In this document: piece by piece, positions 16,472-25,393 of the stretch
Layout: each line of letters opens with the position of its first letter
Numbering within the stretch: the stretch's first letter is position 1
Source of the DNA: FEN-1297 sp021817845
GTDB lineage: Bacteria; Bacteroidota; Ignavibacteria; Ignavibacteriales; Ignavibacteriaceae
Assembly: GCA_021817845.1 (NCBI GenBank)
Contig: JAKAFW010000008.1
Coordinates: 1-64,000 of the forward strand
Direction of reading: 5' to 3'
Length of the DNA: 64,000 nt
The notes under the pieces: generated by a model
The model's database searches: none
Told to the model about the DNA's origin: nothing
Seen by the model: only the letters and a program-made list of their open reading frames with translations
Made by a program: the position numbers and the translations under genes

Positions 16472-17851
16472 TTATGGAAAAATTATCTGAAATGAAGTGC
16501 CTTTGGAAGTTTCACTTTTTACGGAAAGAGATATGTTTTGCAAGTCAGCTAATCTTTTAACTATGGCCAACCCTAAACCGTTCCCGGTTATTTCGGAATT
16601 CCTTGATCCATCTGCTCTGTAAAATCTGTCGAATATCTTTTCTATATGCTCCCGCTCAATACCTATCCCGTAATCCTTTATCACAAATGAAATTTCACCG
16701 CCCGCGTTTTTAACTTCTATATCAATTTGTTTTCCATCAAAGGAATATTTAATAGAGTTTGAAATAAGATTCTCCAAAATTATATCTAGCATTGAATAAT
16801 CAGCTAAAACAAAGACTGCTTCCCCCGGAGTATAATTAATGACTATTTTTTTCTCTTCGATCAAGAAATTCAATCTTTCCAAAACTGCTTTTAACACTTC
16901 ATGAATGTCTATCTTGCTTATTACCGGCGTTACCTTACCGCTTTCATATCGTGCAAGCATTAAAAGCTGATCAACAATAGCTGACATTCTGTCCACTTCG
17001 TTAATGCAATAATTAATTTTGTCTTCGTATTGTCCCACCGTCCGCGGCTTCCTCACTAAAACTTCCAATGTTCCCTTTATTATTGAAAGAGGCGTCCGCA
17101 ATTCATGCGAAGCATCTGAAGTAAATTGCTTCTCGCGAAGCACTGCATCTTCAAGCCTATCCAAAAGTCTATTGATGGTTAAAGTTAATTTGTAAATTTC
17201 ATCTTTATGATTCGGCAATTCAATTCTTTCATCAAGATTTTCCTTGGTTATTCTTTCTGCTGTTGCAATAACCTTGTTTATCGGTGAGATGCTCTTTCCT
17301 GCAATAAATCTTGTAGTATAAAATAATACGAATAGCACTAACCAGTATGTTGTTATCAATATGATAAATAAGTTTTGAAGTACTACGGCAGATTCTTCCA
17401 ATGGCATGGCTATTATTATATAGCCTAAAGTTATTCCGGCTGGATTCTTAATAGGAAGCTGAACTTGCCTTGTCGGTGATCCTGAAAGGGAAGTGTTAAA
17501 ATAAGTCTCTCGCTTTATTCTTGAATCGAAGCTCAATTTCCCATTTAATAAATTACCTGTTTTCTTTATCAGTTTACCGGTGCCGTCTACAATTTGAATA
17601 AAAACAGGATTGACTTCTATCTGACCATGCTCCCGCTCATTCCATTCAAATGTATTGGCTATTATAAACTGGTCGTTCAATACAACGAGGTTCCGTTCTA
17701 TTTCATTCGACTCAGCGTCAAGGTCTTCATCCATATGTCGGTATGCAGTCTCTCGAACTGATATGTATATAATAATAAAAAGTATCCCTATTAAAATACC
17801 GGTTGTTGCCAAATAATAGATGGTGATCCGGTTCCTTAGATTAAGCTGCAT
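16472..17851 (-). CDS. Membrane sensor histidine kinase (CusS/ArlS-like)
   Basis: A 459-residue kinase with two membrane helices (about 10-30 and 160-180) enclosing a periplasmic sensor of about 130 residues. A HAMP-like linker follows (ISPINKVIATAERITKENLDERI). The phosphorylation site is FTSDASHELRTPLSIIKG with His249. The ATPase core has LENLISNSIKYS, IKDYGIGIEREHIEKIFDRFYR and GNGLGLAIVKRL, and ends FQIIFP. Its ATG overlaps the stop of the OmpR-type regulator by one base (TAATG), so the two are translationally coupled and form a cognate pair. The architecture is common in metal and envelope-stress sensing, but the signal is not known. Confidence 0.94.
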   Translation of the reverse strand: MQLNLRNRITIYYLATTGILIGILFIIIYISVRETAYRHMDEDLDAESNEIERNLVVLNDQFIIANTFEWNEREHGQIEVNPVFIQIVDGTGKLIKKTGNLLNGKLSFDSRIKRETYFNTSLSGSPTRQVQLPIKNPAGITLGYIIIAMPLEESAVVLQNLFIILITTYWLVLFVLFYTTRFIAGKSISPINKVIATAERITKENLDERIELPNHKDEIYKLTLTINRLLDRLEDAVLREKQFTSDASHELRTPLSIIKGTLEVLVRKPRTVGQYEDKINYCINEVDRMSAIVDQLLMLARYESGKVTPVISKIDIHEVLKAVLERLNFLIEEKKIVINYTPGEAVFVLADYSMLDIILENLISNSIKYSFDGKQIDIEVKNAGGEISFVIKDYGIGIEREHIEKIFDRFYRADGSRNSEITGNGLGLAIVKRLADLQNISLSVKSETSKGTSFQIIFP

Positions 17852-18519
17852 TATTCCTCTCGTGCAATATAACCAACGCCTCTTATAGTATGTATAAAGC
17901 TACTTTCGCTTCCGTCATCTAATTTCTTCCGGAGAAAATTTATGCATACATCAATGACGGAAGTATCGGAATCAAAGTGCATGTCCCAAACGTGCTCAAT
18001 TATTCTTGTGCGTGTACAAACTTTCCCTTTATTTCTTATAAGATATTCAAGAAGCGAAAATTCCTTCTGTGTTAACGTTACTTCCCTTAACTTCGAAAAT
18101 ACTTGGTGGGTTTCTAAATTCATCTCAACATTACCTAGCTTCAAAATAGTTTGCTCTCCCTCTTTTGTCCTTAGTTGGACTCTTATCCTTGCGAGTAATT
18201 CTTCAAACTTAAATGGCTTTTTGATATAATCATTTGCACCTGCTTCAAGCCCAAACACAGTATCAGAAACCGTATCTTTAGCTGTTAAAAAAATAATCGG
18301 GACAAAAGAATTTGATTTCCTGATTTGGCGGCATACTTCTATCCCACTGATTCCCGGTATCATCCAATCAAGAAGGATTAAATCATAATCGTTTACCGTG
18401 CTTAGCTCCAATCCTTTGTTTCCGTCTGCTGCTACATCAACTGCAAATGATTCTTCTCCCAAACCATCTTTCAGAAAATTCGAAATTCCTTTCTCATCTT
18501 CTACTATTAGAATTCGCAT
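17851..18519 (-). CDS. OmpR/PhoB-type response regulator
   Basis: A 222-residue regulator. The receiver has the DE acidic pair at residues 8-9, phospho-acceptor Asp51 (LILLDWMIPG), the Thr of FLTAKD and the Lys of YIKKPF. A winged-helix domain (about residues 125-220) carries LTQKEFSLLEYLIRNKG, VWDMHFDSDTSVIDVCINFLRKKL and FIHTIRGVGY. It overlaps the downstream kinase by one base. The DUF2231 gene stops 18 bases upstream of its start, so DUF2231, regulator and kinase form one minus-strand operon. The exported rubrerythrin further downstream is a plausible target. Confidence 0.95.
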   Translation of the reverse strand: MRILIVEDEKGISNFLKDGLGEESFAVDVAADGNKGLELSTVNDYDLILLDWMIPGISGIEVCRQIRKSNSFVPIIFLTAKDTVSDTVFGLEAGANDYIKKPFKFEELLARIRVQLRTKEGEQTILKLGNVEMNLETHQVFSKLREVTLTQKEFSLLEYLIRNKGKVCTRTRIIEHVWDMHFDSDTSVIDVCINFLRKKLDDGSESSFIHTIRGVGYIAREE

Positions 18520-18537
18520 TTAATATATATTCATAAT

Positions 18538-19044
18538 TTATTCTGCCTTATTTTCCGTTGAACCGGAATTATTTTCAAGCTCATTTGAATTAAGCGAATT
18601 TCCCAAATTAAATTGAACTCCGGCAGCATGCTTAAACACAAGCTCTCCGCCATAATATCCTGTCCTTGCAATTGATAAAACCCCTGCAAAGAACAATAAA
18701 AGTGCTGCCCACTTAAAAGCCCCCTCATATTTTTTCATCATGATAAATCCGATTCTTACAAATGAAGTTAGAACCATAATCCAAAGCGAAATTAACGCCG
18801 CACTTTGATGAAATTCAATCGCGTTTTTTAATGGCCCTGCTTCAGTCAAACCATCTCCTGCAATGTTCCCGCTGAAGTATGCGGCTATTACTCCTAGAGT
18901 TCCAAAAATTAACAAATATAGTCCGGCTTTCCCAAAAAAAGCTTTCTTAAATACTACGCTTATTAAATCTGCTAAAAATCCGAAAATTAATAACGCGATA
19001 GGGAAGTGGACGATCATCGGGTGAATATGTGAAATGTCAAACAT
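18538..19044 (-). CDS. DUF2231 family membrane protein
   Basis: A 168-residue protein with four predicted membrane helices. The start HIHPMIVHFPIALLIFGFLADL is the hallmark of the DUF2231 family. Histidines near helix ends (HPMIVHFP; EFHQSAALIS) have led to suggestions of haem or metal binding, but no function is established. The tail of about 25 residues is polar and Asn/Glu-rich. It is the first gene of the operon with the OmpR-type regulator and kinase, 18 bases before the regulator. This suggests that the membrane protein and the two-component system deal with the same redox or metal stress (inference). Confidence 0.88.
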   Translation of the reverse strand: MFDISHIHPMIVHFPIALLIFGFLADLISVVFKKAFFGKAGLYLLIFGTLGVIAAYFSGNIAGDGLTEAGPLKNAIEFHQSAALISLWIMVLTSFVRIGFIMMKKYEGAFKWAALLLFFAGVLSIARTGYYGGELVFKHAAGVQFNLGNSLNSNELENNSGSTENKAE

Positions 19045-19206
19045 TTTCTTCTCCTTATTTTTTTACCCCAAACATATTTATCAAAGATTAAATAAAGCTA
19101 AGAAGAACCTTAAAATCTCCTTAAAAGGATATTCTGCATAAGCCGAAAAAGATTCCCGCCTCTCAACCTTGCCCTTAAACTTGAACCTAAACTTGATCTA
19201 TAGATT

Positions 19207-19512
19207 CTATAACTTAATCGTTCCAATCAAAATATCTTTAAACATTTCAAAATCTCCGCGAAGACTAAACAACGGATATTGAAATGTTGCCGGGCGGTTC
19301 TTTTCAAAAACAAAATGCCCAATCCACGCAAATCCGTATCCGAATACAGGCAATAATATTAGTACCGGCCAATCAAAAGTTAAGAGAACATATACTGCTA
19401 TAAAAATCACCAGCGCTGTGCCCATAAAATGAAGTCTTATGCAAATTTTATTTTGATGCTCGGATAGATAAAAAGGGTAGAATTGACTAAAAGTTTTAAA
19501 TCGGTCTTCCAT
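19207..19512 (-). CDS. DUF962/Mpo1-like family protein
   Basis: A 101-residue protein with two membrane segments in the centre. It carries the DUF962 blocks FYLSEHQNKICIRLHFMGT, GYGFAWIGHFVFEKNRP and ATFQYPLFSLRGDFEMF. The yeast member Mpo1 is an iron-dependent dioxygenase of 2-hydroxy fatty acids, and its metal-binding histidines match positions within EHQN, RLHF and GHF here. Length is typical for bacterial members. It stands apart from its neighbours with an AGGAA-type ribosome site. Activity in bacteria is not established. Confidence 0.9.
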   Translation of the reverse strand: MEDRFKTFSQFYPFYLSEHQNKICIRLHFMGTALVIFIAVYVLLTFDWPVLILLPVFGYGFAWIGHFVFEKNRPATFQYPLFSLRGDFEMFKDILIGTIKL

Positions 19513-19626
19513 ACATAAATTCCTTTCCGGAAATTTTGATGAAAAATTAGGACAGCATATATAGATTAGAATAATAATGTTTCTGTAATAAGAACCAACC
19601 TAAATAGGTTACATCGCACTATAGTA

Positions 19627-19755
19627 TTGACTTTTATCCGCCATGGCGGATTGTTTTTTATGTCAAGATATTTTTATGATAAATTTCATTGAGTTTCATT
19701 CAAAATTCATCCGCCGCGGCGGATTCATAATTCAAAATTGCGGCTTGCCGCGCTA
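19627..19755. repeat. Dispersed intergenic repeat R2 with two ATCCGCC-GGCGGAT palindromes
   Basis: Second copy of the element at 13781-13902, same orientation. The shared palindrome lies at 19709-19724. An extra palindrome, ATCCGCCATGGCGGAT, lies at 19636-19651 and replaces about ten bases of the first copy. It sits between the DUF962 gene and the end of the SET-domain gene. Confidence 0.88.
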
Positions 19756-19776
19756 TTCTTTAAACAAAAATTATCT

Positions 19777-20166
19777 TTATGCGCAAATATTGCACTGGCA
19801 AAGCTCGTAGATTTCTTCGTAACCATAATCAATCGTTAACTCTTCTCCGGCTTTAATATCCCGGTATGCTACAAGCATCAAACTCTCTTCATCATTTTCA
19901 AGAACGTCACAATTGCAATCACAATTATGATTAATATACTTAATCTTATTCGTCATATAAGTATCTATGTAATTAGATTCATTCCAAAAAATATAAACGT
20001 TGCCGTCAGCTTCTCTTTTGATGCATTCTTCTTCCGAAATTGCCTCTCCCTCTATCACAAATATTTTGCTCCCTTCTGCTATATCAACAGTTGAGAATAA
20101 GCCCTTACCGTGAATGCCGGAGTCTTTAACAATTAATAAATTTTCTAAATATTTCCCGGATGTCAA
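19777..20166 (-). CDS. SET-domain protein (putative protein lysine methyltransferase)
   Basis: A 129-residue compact SET domain. Visible parts are the N-terminal SGIHGKGLFSTVDIAEG (SAM-site GxG), the pseudoknot motif KYINHNCDCNC (NHxC) and GEELTIDYGY, then a Cys-containing end ELCQCNICA, like the post-SET zinc segment. SET enzymes methylate protein lysines using SAM. Bacterial versions this short are known in several phyla, but their targets here are unknown. Translation starts at TTG and overlaps the stop of the upstream secreted-protein gene by four bases (TTGA), so the two are coupled even though their products should be in different compartments. Confidence 0.88.
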   Translation of the reverse strand: MTSGKYLENLLIVKDSGIHGKGLFSTVDIAEGSKIFVIEGEAISEEECIKREADGNVYIFWNESNYIDTYMTNKIKYINHNCDCNCDVLENDEESLMLVAYRDIKAGEELTIDYGYEEIYELCQCNICA

Positions 20167-20609
20167 TTTGTTGCTTTCGTTTTATTCTTAAACAAATCCC
20201 TCAGTAAAAGATGAAGGGGTGAATTTTCCATTATTGGGTATGAATATTTAACGCTATCCGGGTAATCATCAATTTTATAATCGTGATTAAAAATTTCCCG
20301 GTTATCTATGTTGTAGTAATCTACTTCCTTTATCCCGTAAGTTGCGCGGTTAAGATCAATGGCATATAATGTTTTGGAACGATATATTTCCCCCGGTATC
20401 TGAACAAATGTCAATGGATGGTCGTATATCTCAAGCATCCAAACATCAATTTTATCCTGACCTGCGGGATTAACCGATGCTGAATCATACCAAATTCTTT
20501 TTGATTGGCTCATCACGATTGGTTTCCACTTTGGATTACTTGATTGTGCTATTGCTGAGGAAGCCAAAAATAAAAATATCAATCCCGATGCTTTTAGTAG
20601 TGTTCTCAT
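20163..20609 (-). CDS. Secreted protein of unknown function, adhesin E-like pattern
   Basis: A 148-residue protein with a clear signal peptide (residues 1-21, ending SSAIAQ). The remainder reads KWKPIVMSQSKRIWYDSASV, KIDVWMLEIYD, then YRSKTLYAIDLNRATY. This order of a short Trp-led strand, a YDS turn, a VW-led strand and a C-terminal extension resembles the small surface-adhesin-E fold seen in many secreted bacterial proteins. The similarity is a pattern impression only. The stop codon overlaps the TTG start of the SET-domain gene. No enzyme motif is visible. Confidence 0.7.
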   Translation of the reverse strand: MRTLLKASGLIFLFLASSAIAQSSNPKWKPIVMSQSKRIWYDSASVNPAGQDKIDVWMLEIYDHPLTFVQIPGEIYRSKTLYAIDLNRATYGIKEVDYYNIDNREIFNHDYKIDDYPDSVKYSYPIMENSPLHLLLRDLFKNKTKATN

Positions 20610-20989
20610 TAAACTTAATTTTTTAAAAGATTATACCGAAATTAGTGAAAATGGAAGACATAAAAAATATTCTTTTCAAGACTCATGTTACACAGTCCGA
20701 ATGAAAAGCTTATCCACCAGGAAACAAATCTTAACAAAGTTTATGCCTTCCTGCTTGTCAGGCTAACTTAATCTAAATGAAACTTTGTTTAGTAAAAAAC
20801 CTCCGAGGTTTTCCTAAACCTCGGAGGTTTCAATACATGTTAAGTAATTCTAATATTCGGAATAATAGTCAAAGCCGCGAAATTCAATTGTCTCATTTCT
20901 TCAACATTCCATTACTCCACTACTCCATTCCTCCATTTTCCCAAGGGTTGCGCAACATCAGTTCATAAGTTAAAATTCTCATCCTTCCT
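20610..20989. other. Spacer with a perfect hairpin and a pyrimidine-rich tract
   Basis: About 380 bases without a supportable gene. It contains a 15-base-pair hairpin (20797-20830) and a low-complexity tract near 20899-20945 (attccattactccactac...). Tracts of the same flavour lie near 15505 and 25155. Confidence 0.55.
20797..20830. repeat. Hairpin family H1, copy 1 (AAACCTCCGAGGTTT arms)
   Basis: The arms AAACCTCCGAGGTTT (20797-20811) and AAACCTCGGAGGTTT (20816-20830) pair perfectly over 15 bases around a TCCT loop. Each arm is also nearly self-complementary. Relatives lie at 55737-55769 and 59903-59936. Confidence 0.9.
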
Positions 20990-23900
20990 CTACTTCTTCT
21001 TATCCGGATACGGCGGCTGCTTTGGAAATGTAAAAGGATTATCTTTTATTTCCTGCATAACGGTTTTAATCGCCGCATCGAGCTGCGGATCTTTTCCTGC
21101 TTCGACTGATGCCGGATCGTTATCAACATCAACATCCGGATCGGCACCGTGATTTTCAATCCACCATTTTCCTTCCTTACCGAAGAAACCATTATTTGAT
21201 TGCTCGACCTTGCCGTTATCTATCGTAGTCTGAGTATTTAATATTCCAGTCAATCCGCCCCAGGATCTTGTTCCCACTACTTTTCCCAAATGATTAGCTC
21301 TGAAATCTTCAATAAATGCTTCACCGTCCGAACCGTTATACTCGTTTGATATTACGACATATTTTGCCGTCGAAGTGCTCCCCGGATACCTGAACGGAAC
21401 CATGTGGTGCAATACATTGTAGGCTACCATTTTTCTGACAAGCTTGTCGATAAGAAAATATTCCGTCCATCCTCCGGAGTTTCTTCTCATGTCAATTATG
21501 ATGCCTTTGTCATATCTAAATGCTCTCCAGAATTTATCAAACTCACCTATACCCGGAGCATTCATCGCGTTTATGTGCATATATCCTACTTCGCCGTGAG
21601 TATCCTTTATTACTTTGTGGATGTTATGCGTAAGCCAACTAAAATATCTCAATTGCGGATTGTTTTTTATCGGTTCTACATCATAAGTTCTTGCACCTTC
21701 CGCTGAAGGTTTATTGTTGACCGTTACAGCGACTTTTTCTCCTTCGGTCACCTGCAAATATTTGAAATAATCATCCGGTACTTTTATTTCCTTACCGTTT
21801 ATCGCAATTAAATAATCGCCTTCTTTTACATCTATATCGGGACGAACGAGGGGAGACTTCAAATTTAAATTGTATTCAGTCGGTCCATAGATCTTCCCAA
21901 ACTTATAGAACGGAGAATTCCCGTCTTTAACAAAATCGCATCCAAGCCAACCCGTAAAGACAGTCGACTTCGGAGTCGTCTCCGGTCCCATATCTCCACC
22001 GCTGATGTATGTATGAGACACACTAAGTTCACCGACAAGTTGAAGCAGAAGCCAATTCAAATCGCTTCTCGATGTTAAATAGGGAATGTCGGCTCTATAT
22101 CTATCGCCGATTGCTTTCCAATCAAGGTTAAACATATTAGGATCGAAGAAAAAGTCTCGGTACCATCTCCAGGTATCATTAAAGATTTGAGTCCATTCTT
22201 TTTGATCATCCACCGTATAAGTCATTCCGTTAAGATTAAGCTTTTCCCCTGCGCTTTTTGACTTATATGCCTCATCCATTGAAGTAGTGAAAATATCGGC
22301 ATTCCTTTGAACCAATAACTGCTCACCGTTTGTAGAGAGGTTAAAATCCTTAATCTTATCATTCAAAGTAACTTCTTTTTTATCTTTCATATCAAAAATG
22401 TGCAAGTCCCATTTAGTTGCACCTCCTGGTTTAAATATTTCACCATATTCATCTTCGGTAAATTTTGGAACAGTACACCATGCAACCTTACCGTTACCTG
22501 CTTTAAGGTAAAAATCATTCCCTGGATCAACAGGAAGAGGATAGGTCCTCTCTTTAATTCCTGTTATATCAATCCTGAAGTCATTTGATACTTTCGGTTC
22601 ATCCTTCATTGCCGCTTCATCAAAAGGAGGCTTCTCACCGGCTTGAAGTTGTACTACCATTACTTGTTGTGGATGCGCTATTATATGGTCGTCTTCATAA
22701 AAATCCATTTGAACATCAAAATTCCTGCTCGACAAATAATATAAATATTTCCCGTTTGCATCAAACACCGGATTTATGTTGTCAAAGAAATCGTCAGTGA
22801 TAGCATATTTCTTATTTTGATCTAAACTATACAAAAATATTTCGTTGTTCCGATTATATTGAACAAAACTGTAGCAGATCCATTTACTGTCGGGTGACCA
22901 ATTATAATCGCTTACTTCCCAGTAAAATTCATCGTTCTTCATTTGATTTGATGTATCAATTTTTACAAGCTTTTTAGTGTCAACATCAACATAAAAAATT
23001 GCAAACTGCTTATTGCCGAACAAAATTTTCTTACCGTCCGGGGACCATAGCAAATGATAATCCGTTCTGTCTAATGTCTTTGTTAATTGAGTCCACTCTC
23101 CTCCCTTAATGCTTTGTATGTAAAGCTCATACTCACCAGATTTATCGGAAAAGAACGCAACCCATTTACCGTCTGGAGAAATTTGCGGATACATCTCTCT
23201 CGTTCCCGGTGTATTCGAAAGGTTCAAAGTGTTTCCTTTTCCTGTTGGAATTGCAAAAATATCCCCGCGTGCTTCAAGAGCTACTGTCTTCCCGTCGTTT
23301 GAAATATTGGTAAAGTGAATATAATCCTTCGGATTAATTACACGGTCCCTTAATTCCCATTGGTCGGATGACACCTCAACTTCTATCTTTTTTGATTGAT
23401 CGGTTTTCGTATCGAGAACATAAAGAAAGCCGTCATGCAAATAGACGATCTGATCTTTATCATTTGAAGGATACATTACGTCGACGTCATTATAATTTGT
23501 TACTTGAGTGATTTCTTTTGTATCAAGATTTTCTTTGAAAATATTTGCAATTCCATTCCCTCTATCTGAAACGAAATACATAAAATTCCCGATCCACATC
23601 GGGTATGCATTCTTTCCTACATAATTCGATATAGGTGTAAATTTATTATTTTTGAAATCATACTCCCAGATATCAGTGTACCATCCTCCTTTATAACGCT
23701 TCCAATTATATTCTTCAAGTCCCTTTCTAACGTAAAGGATTTTCGACCCGTCTGCAGAAAAGCTGCATCTTACGCCGCGGTCAAGTGGAAATCGTTCAGG
23801 TGCGGAACCGTCTTTATCTACGAAATAAAGATTAGGATCGCGCATAATGAAGTTTTCAAAATAAGAACGGAATACAACCCGTTTGCCGTCTGGTGTCCAG

Positions 23901-24241
23901 CAAATTGTTTGTGCACCTCCGGGGTTATATGTAATCCTTTTTGGTTTCCCCCCATCAACAGGCATTACATAGACATTATAAGAGCCGTCATAACTCCCGG
24001 TAAATGCAATTTCCTTTCCGTCCGGAGAAAATTTTGCGGCAAATTCATCACCGGGAAAAGTAGTTAATCTTGAAGCAGTACCGCCCGAAGAACTAACAGT
24101 CCACAAATCTCCTTCGTAAGTAAATACAATTTTATTTTTATAAATATCCGGATCATGTGTGAATCGTGCCTGAATAGCTGCTAAGGAAAGATTTATGAAA
24201 AAGAGAAATGAAAATGCAATAGACAGTAATAACTTTTTCAT
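20990..24241 (-). CDS. Exported tricorn-like S41 protease
   Basis: A 1,083-residue tricorn-protease homologue that should cleave peptides outside the cytoplasm. Residues 1-21 are a signal peptide. An N-terminal beta-propeller of PD40/WD-like blades follows (for example KFSPDGKEIAFTGSYDGSYNVYVM, CWTPDGKRVVF), then a second propeller, a PDZ-like stretch (KEGDYLIAINGKEI) and the S41 catalytic core. The catalytic Ser is about residue 971 in NGSDGEAFIEDF, and the partner His about residue 743 in SVSHTYISGG. The core continues with GIIIDMRRNSGG. I chose ATG 24241, six bases after GGAG; an ATG four codons earlier at 24253 has no such site. Length matches bacterial tricorns (1,030-1,100). It stands alone on this strand. 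Confidence 0.93.
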   Translation of the reverse strand: MKKLLLSIAFSFLFFINLSLAAIQARFTHDPDIYKNKIVFTYEGDLWTVSSSGGTASRLTTFPGDEFAAKFSPDGKEIAFTGSYDGSYNVYVMPVDGGKPKRITYNPGGAQTICWTPDGKRVVFRSYFENFIMRDPNLYFVDKDGSAPERFPLDRGVRCSFSADGSKILYVRKGLEEYNWKRYKGGWYTDIWEYDFKNNKFTPISNYVGKNAYPMWIGNFMYFVSDRGNGIANIFKENLDTKEITQVTNYNDVDVMYPSNDKDQIVYLHDGFLYVLDTKTDQSKKIEVEVSSDQWELRDRVINPKDYIHFTNISNDGKTVALEARGDIFAIPTGKGNTLNLSNTPGTREMYPQISPDGKWVAFFSDKSGEYELYIQSIKGGEWTQLTKTLDRTDYHLLWSPDGKKILFGNKQFAIFYVDVDTKKLVKIDTSNQMKNDEFYWEVSDYNWSPDSKWICYSFVQYNRNNEIFLYSLDQNKKYAITDDFFDNINPVFDANGKYLYYLSSRNFDVQMDFYEDDHIIAHPQQVMVVQLQAGEKPPFDEAAMKDEPKVSNDFRIDITGIKERTYPLPVDPGNDFYLKAGNGKVAWCTVPKFTEDEYGEIFKPGGATKWDLHIFDMKDKKEVTLNDKIKDFNLSTNGEQLLVQRNADIFTTSMDEAYKSKSAGEKLNLNGMTYTVDDQKEWTQIFNDTWRWYRDFFFDPNMFNLDWKAIGDRYRADIPYLTSRSDLNWLLLQLVGELSVSHTYISGGDMGPETTPKSTVFTGWLGCDFVKDGNSPFYKFGKIYGPTEYNLNLKSPLVRPDIDVKEGDYLIAINGKEIKVPDDYFKYLQVTEGEKVAVTVNNKPSAEGARTYDVEPIKNNPQLRYFSWLTHNIHKVIKDTHGEVGYMHINAMNAPGIGEFDKFWRAFRYDKGIIIDMRRNSGGWTEYFLIDKLVRKMVAYNVLHHMVPFRYPGSTSTAKYVVISNEYNGSDGEAFIEDFRANHLGKVVGTRSWGGLTGILNTQTTIDNGKVEQSNNGFFGKEGKWWIENHGADPDVDVDNDPASVEAGKDPQLDAAIKTVMQEIKDNPFTFPKQPPYPDKKK

Positions 24242-24698
24242 GGACAACTCCATTTTACTTTGTATTAAAAAATCTAAAAATAAAACTTTTGTAAAAATTT
24301 ATACCAGAAAACATAACTATAACTTTTTAAACTTAAAAAAAATCATTTTAAATCCTCGCCGACAGCCACCGGCACTTGTCACTCGTTACTAGTCACTCGT
24401 CACTAATTTATCCGGATTTTCTCTTATAAATTAGAAAATTGCCTTAAATTCTTCCCATCATTGCAAAAACGGTATCTATCACTTATTAAAAATTCCTCTA
24501 AAATCGCAATATTTGCTTATGGTACACTACTTGCCATTTTGATTTTAGTATCAGTTAAAATAATTAACATACATTACGCAATATATTTGTAGAGAATTGG
24601 AGGATATTGAAATTTTGTTTAATTTCTATTACAATATTCTATCACTTCAATTGACTTTGCGCTAAATATATTATTAATTAAAAGATACAGGGTCGAAA

Positions 24699-24833
24699 AT
24701 GATTTGGGTCAAAGTCAAAAATTTCATCTCGTCATATAACATTATATTGTTTATGATTTTTATTACCCTTGGCTGGGTAATTCTATATACGTTCTTCATT
24801 ATCTTAGCAATTATTTCTTTTGCGCTCCATTGA
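24699..24833 (+). CDS. Possible 44-residue single-span membrane protein
   Basis: ATG 24699 to TGA 24831-24833 encodes MIWVKVKNFISSYN followed by a strongly hydrophobic run of about 28 residues (starting IILFMIFITLGWV and ending FALH). AGGG lies six bases before the start, a good ribosome site. Basic residues before the helix fit an inside N-terminus. No family is recognised. The size means it could be chance in A+T-rich DNA, but the ribosome site and the clean helix favour a real small protein. Confidence 0.4.
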   Translation: MIWVKVKNFISSYNIILFMIFITLGWVILYTFFIILAIISFALH

Positions 24834-25024
24834 GATAAAGTTGTGATTTGTTTTCAGATTTTTCTTTGATAATGTAGAACAAATTGTCTCATAGATAGTA
24901 CGTGTCATCAACGGGAGTTTGATAAAATTCATCTTCCATTACTAAGTTTTTTACTTTTGTAAAAAATAATAGTATAAATCCTTTTACTTTCTCCTTTCCA
25001 TTTTATAATAAACTTTTAACAAAA

Positions 25025-25057
25025 TCTGAATGCACTCTGAATGCACTCTGAATGCAC
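25025..25057. repeat. Three perfect tandem copies of an 11-base unit
   Basis: The unit tctgaatgcac occurs three times head to tail without mismatch. It lies in the spacer upstream of the lipoprotein protease. Copy number could vary by slippage. Confidence 0.9.
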
Positions 25058-25393
25058 TTCTCTTCCTATTGTCTCGGCTTAGTCCCGGCATATTCTTGTA
25101 TGTAGATACTACAAATATCTTATCCCATAATACTTTATTCTTCGGCGGACAGATTATTCTTACCCATTATTCCATCACTCCAACATTCCCTCCTTTCCCA
25201 ACATCCCACTACTCCGACACTCCATTTCCCCTACATTCCATTACTGATAATCCGCTAAAAATCTCCCTCTTCCTCAATGCTTTCCTTCCATAATAAAATC
25301 CTTGTGTTAATTGTAAAAATGAATTATTGTTAGTTCAAATAATAACTTCTTGTATTATTAATATCCTTTAGGTTAAAATTCGGAGAACAAGAT

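Larger units (their letters stand above)
24242..25393. other. 1.15-kb spacer, mostly non-coding
   Basis: No long gene is supportable. It holds a possible 44-codon membrane ORF (24699-24833), three tandem 11-base repeats (25025-25057), a cacttgtcactcgttac-type simple stretch near 24375-24405 and a pyrimidine-rich low-complexity tract near 25155-25240. An 87-codon frame over 25030-25293 follows the simple repeats and looks accidental. Confidence 0.55.

Noticed and set aside
25030..25293. 87-codon plus-strand frame
   Set aside because: Begins inside the 11-base tandem repeats and runs through low-complexity pyrimidine tracts; composition is Ser/Thr/Pro/Phe noise.
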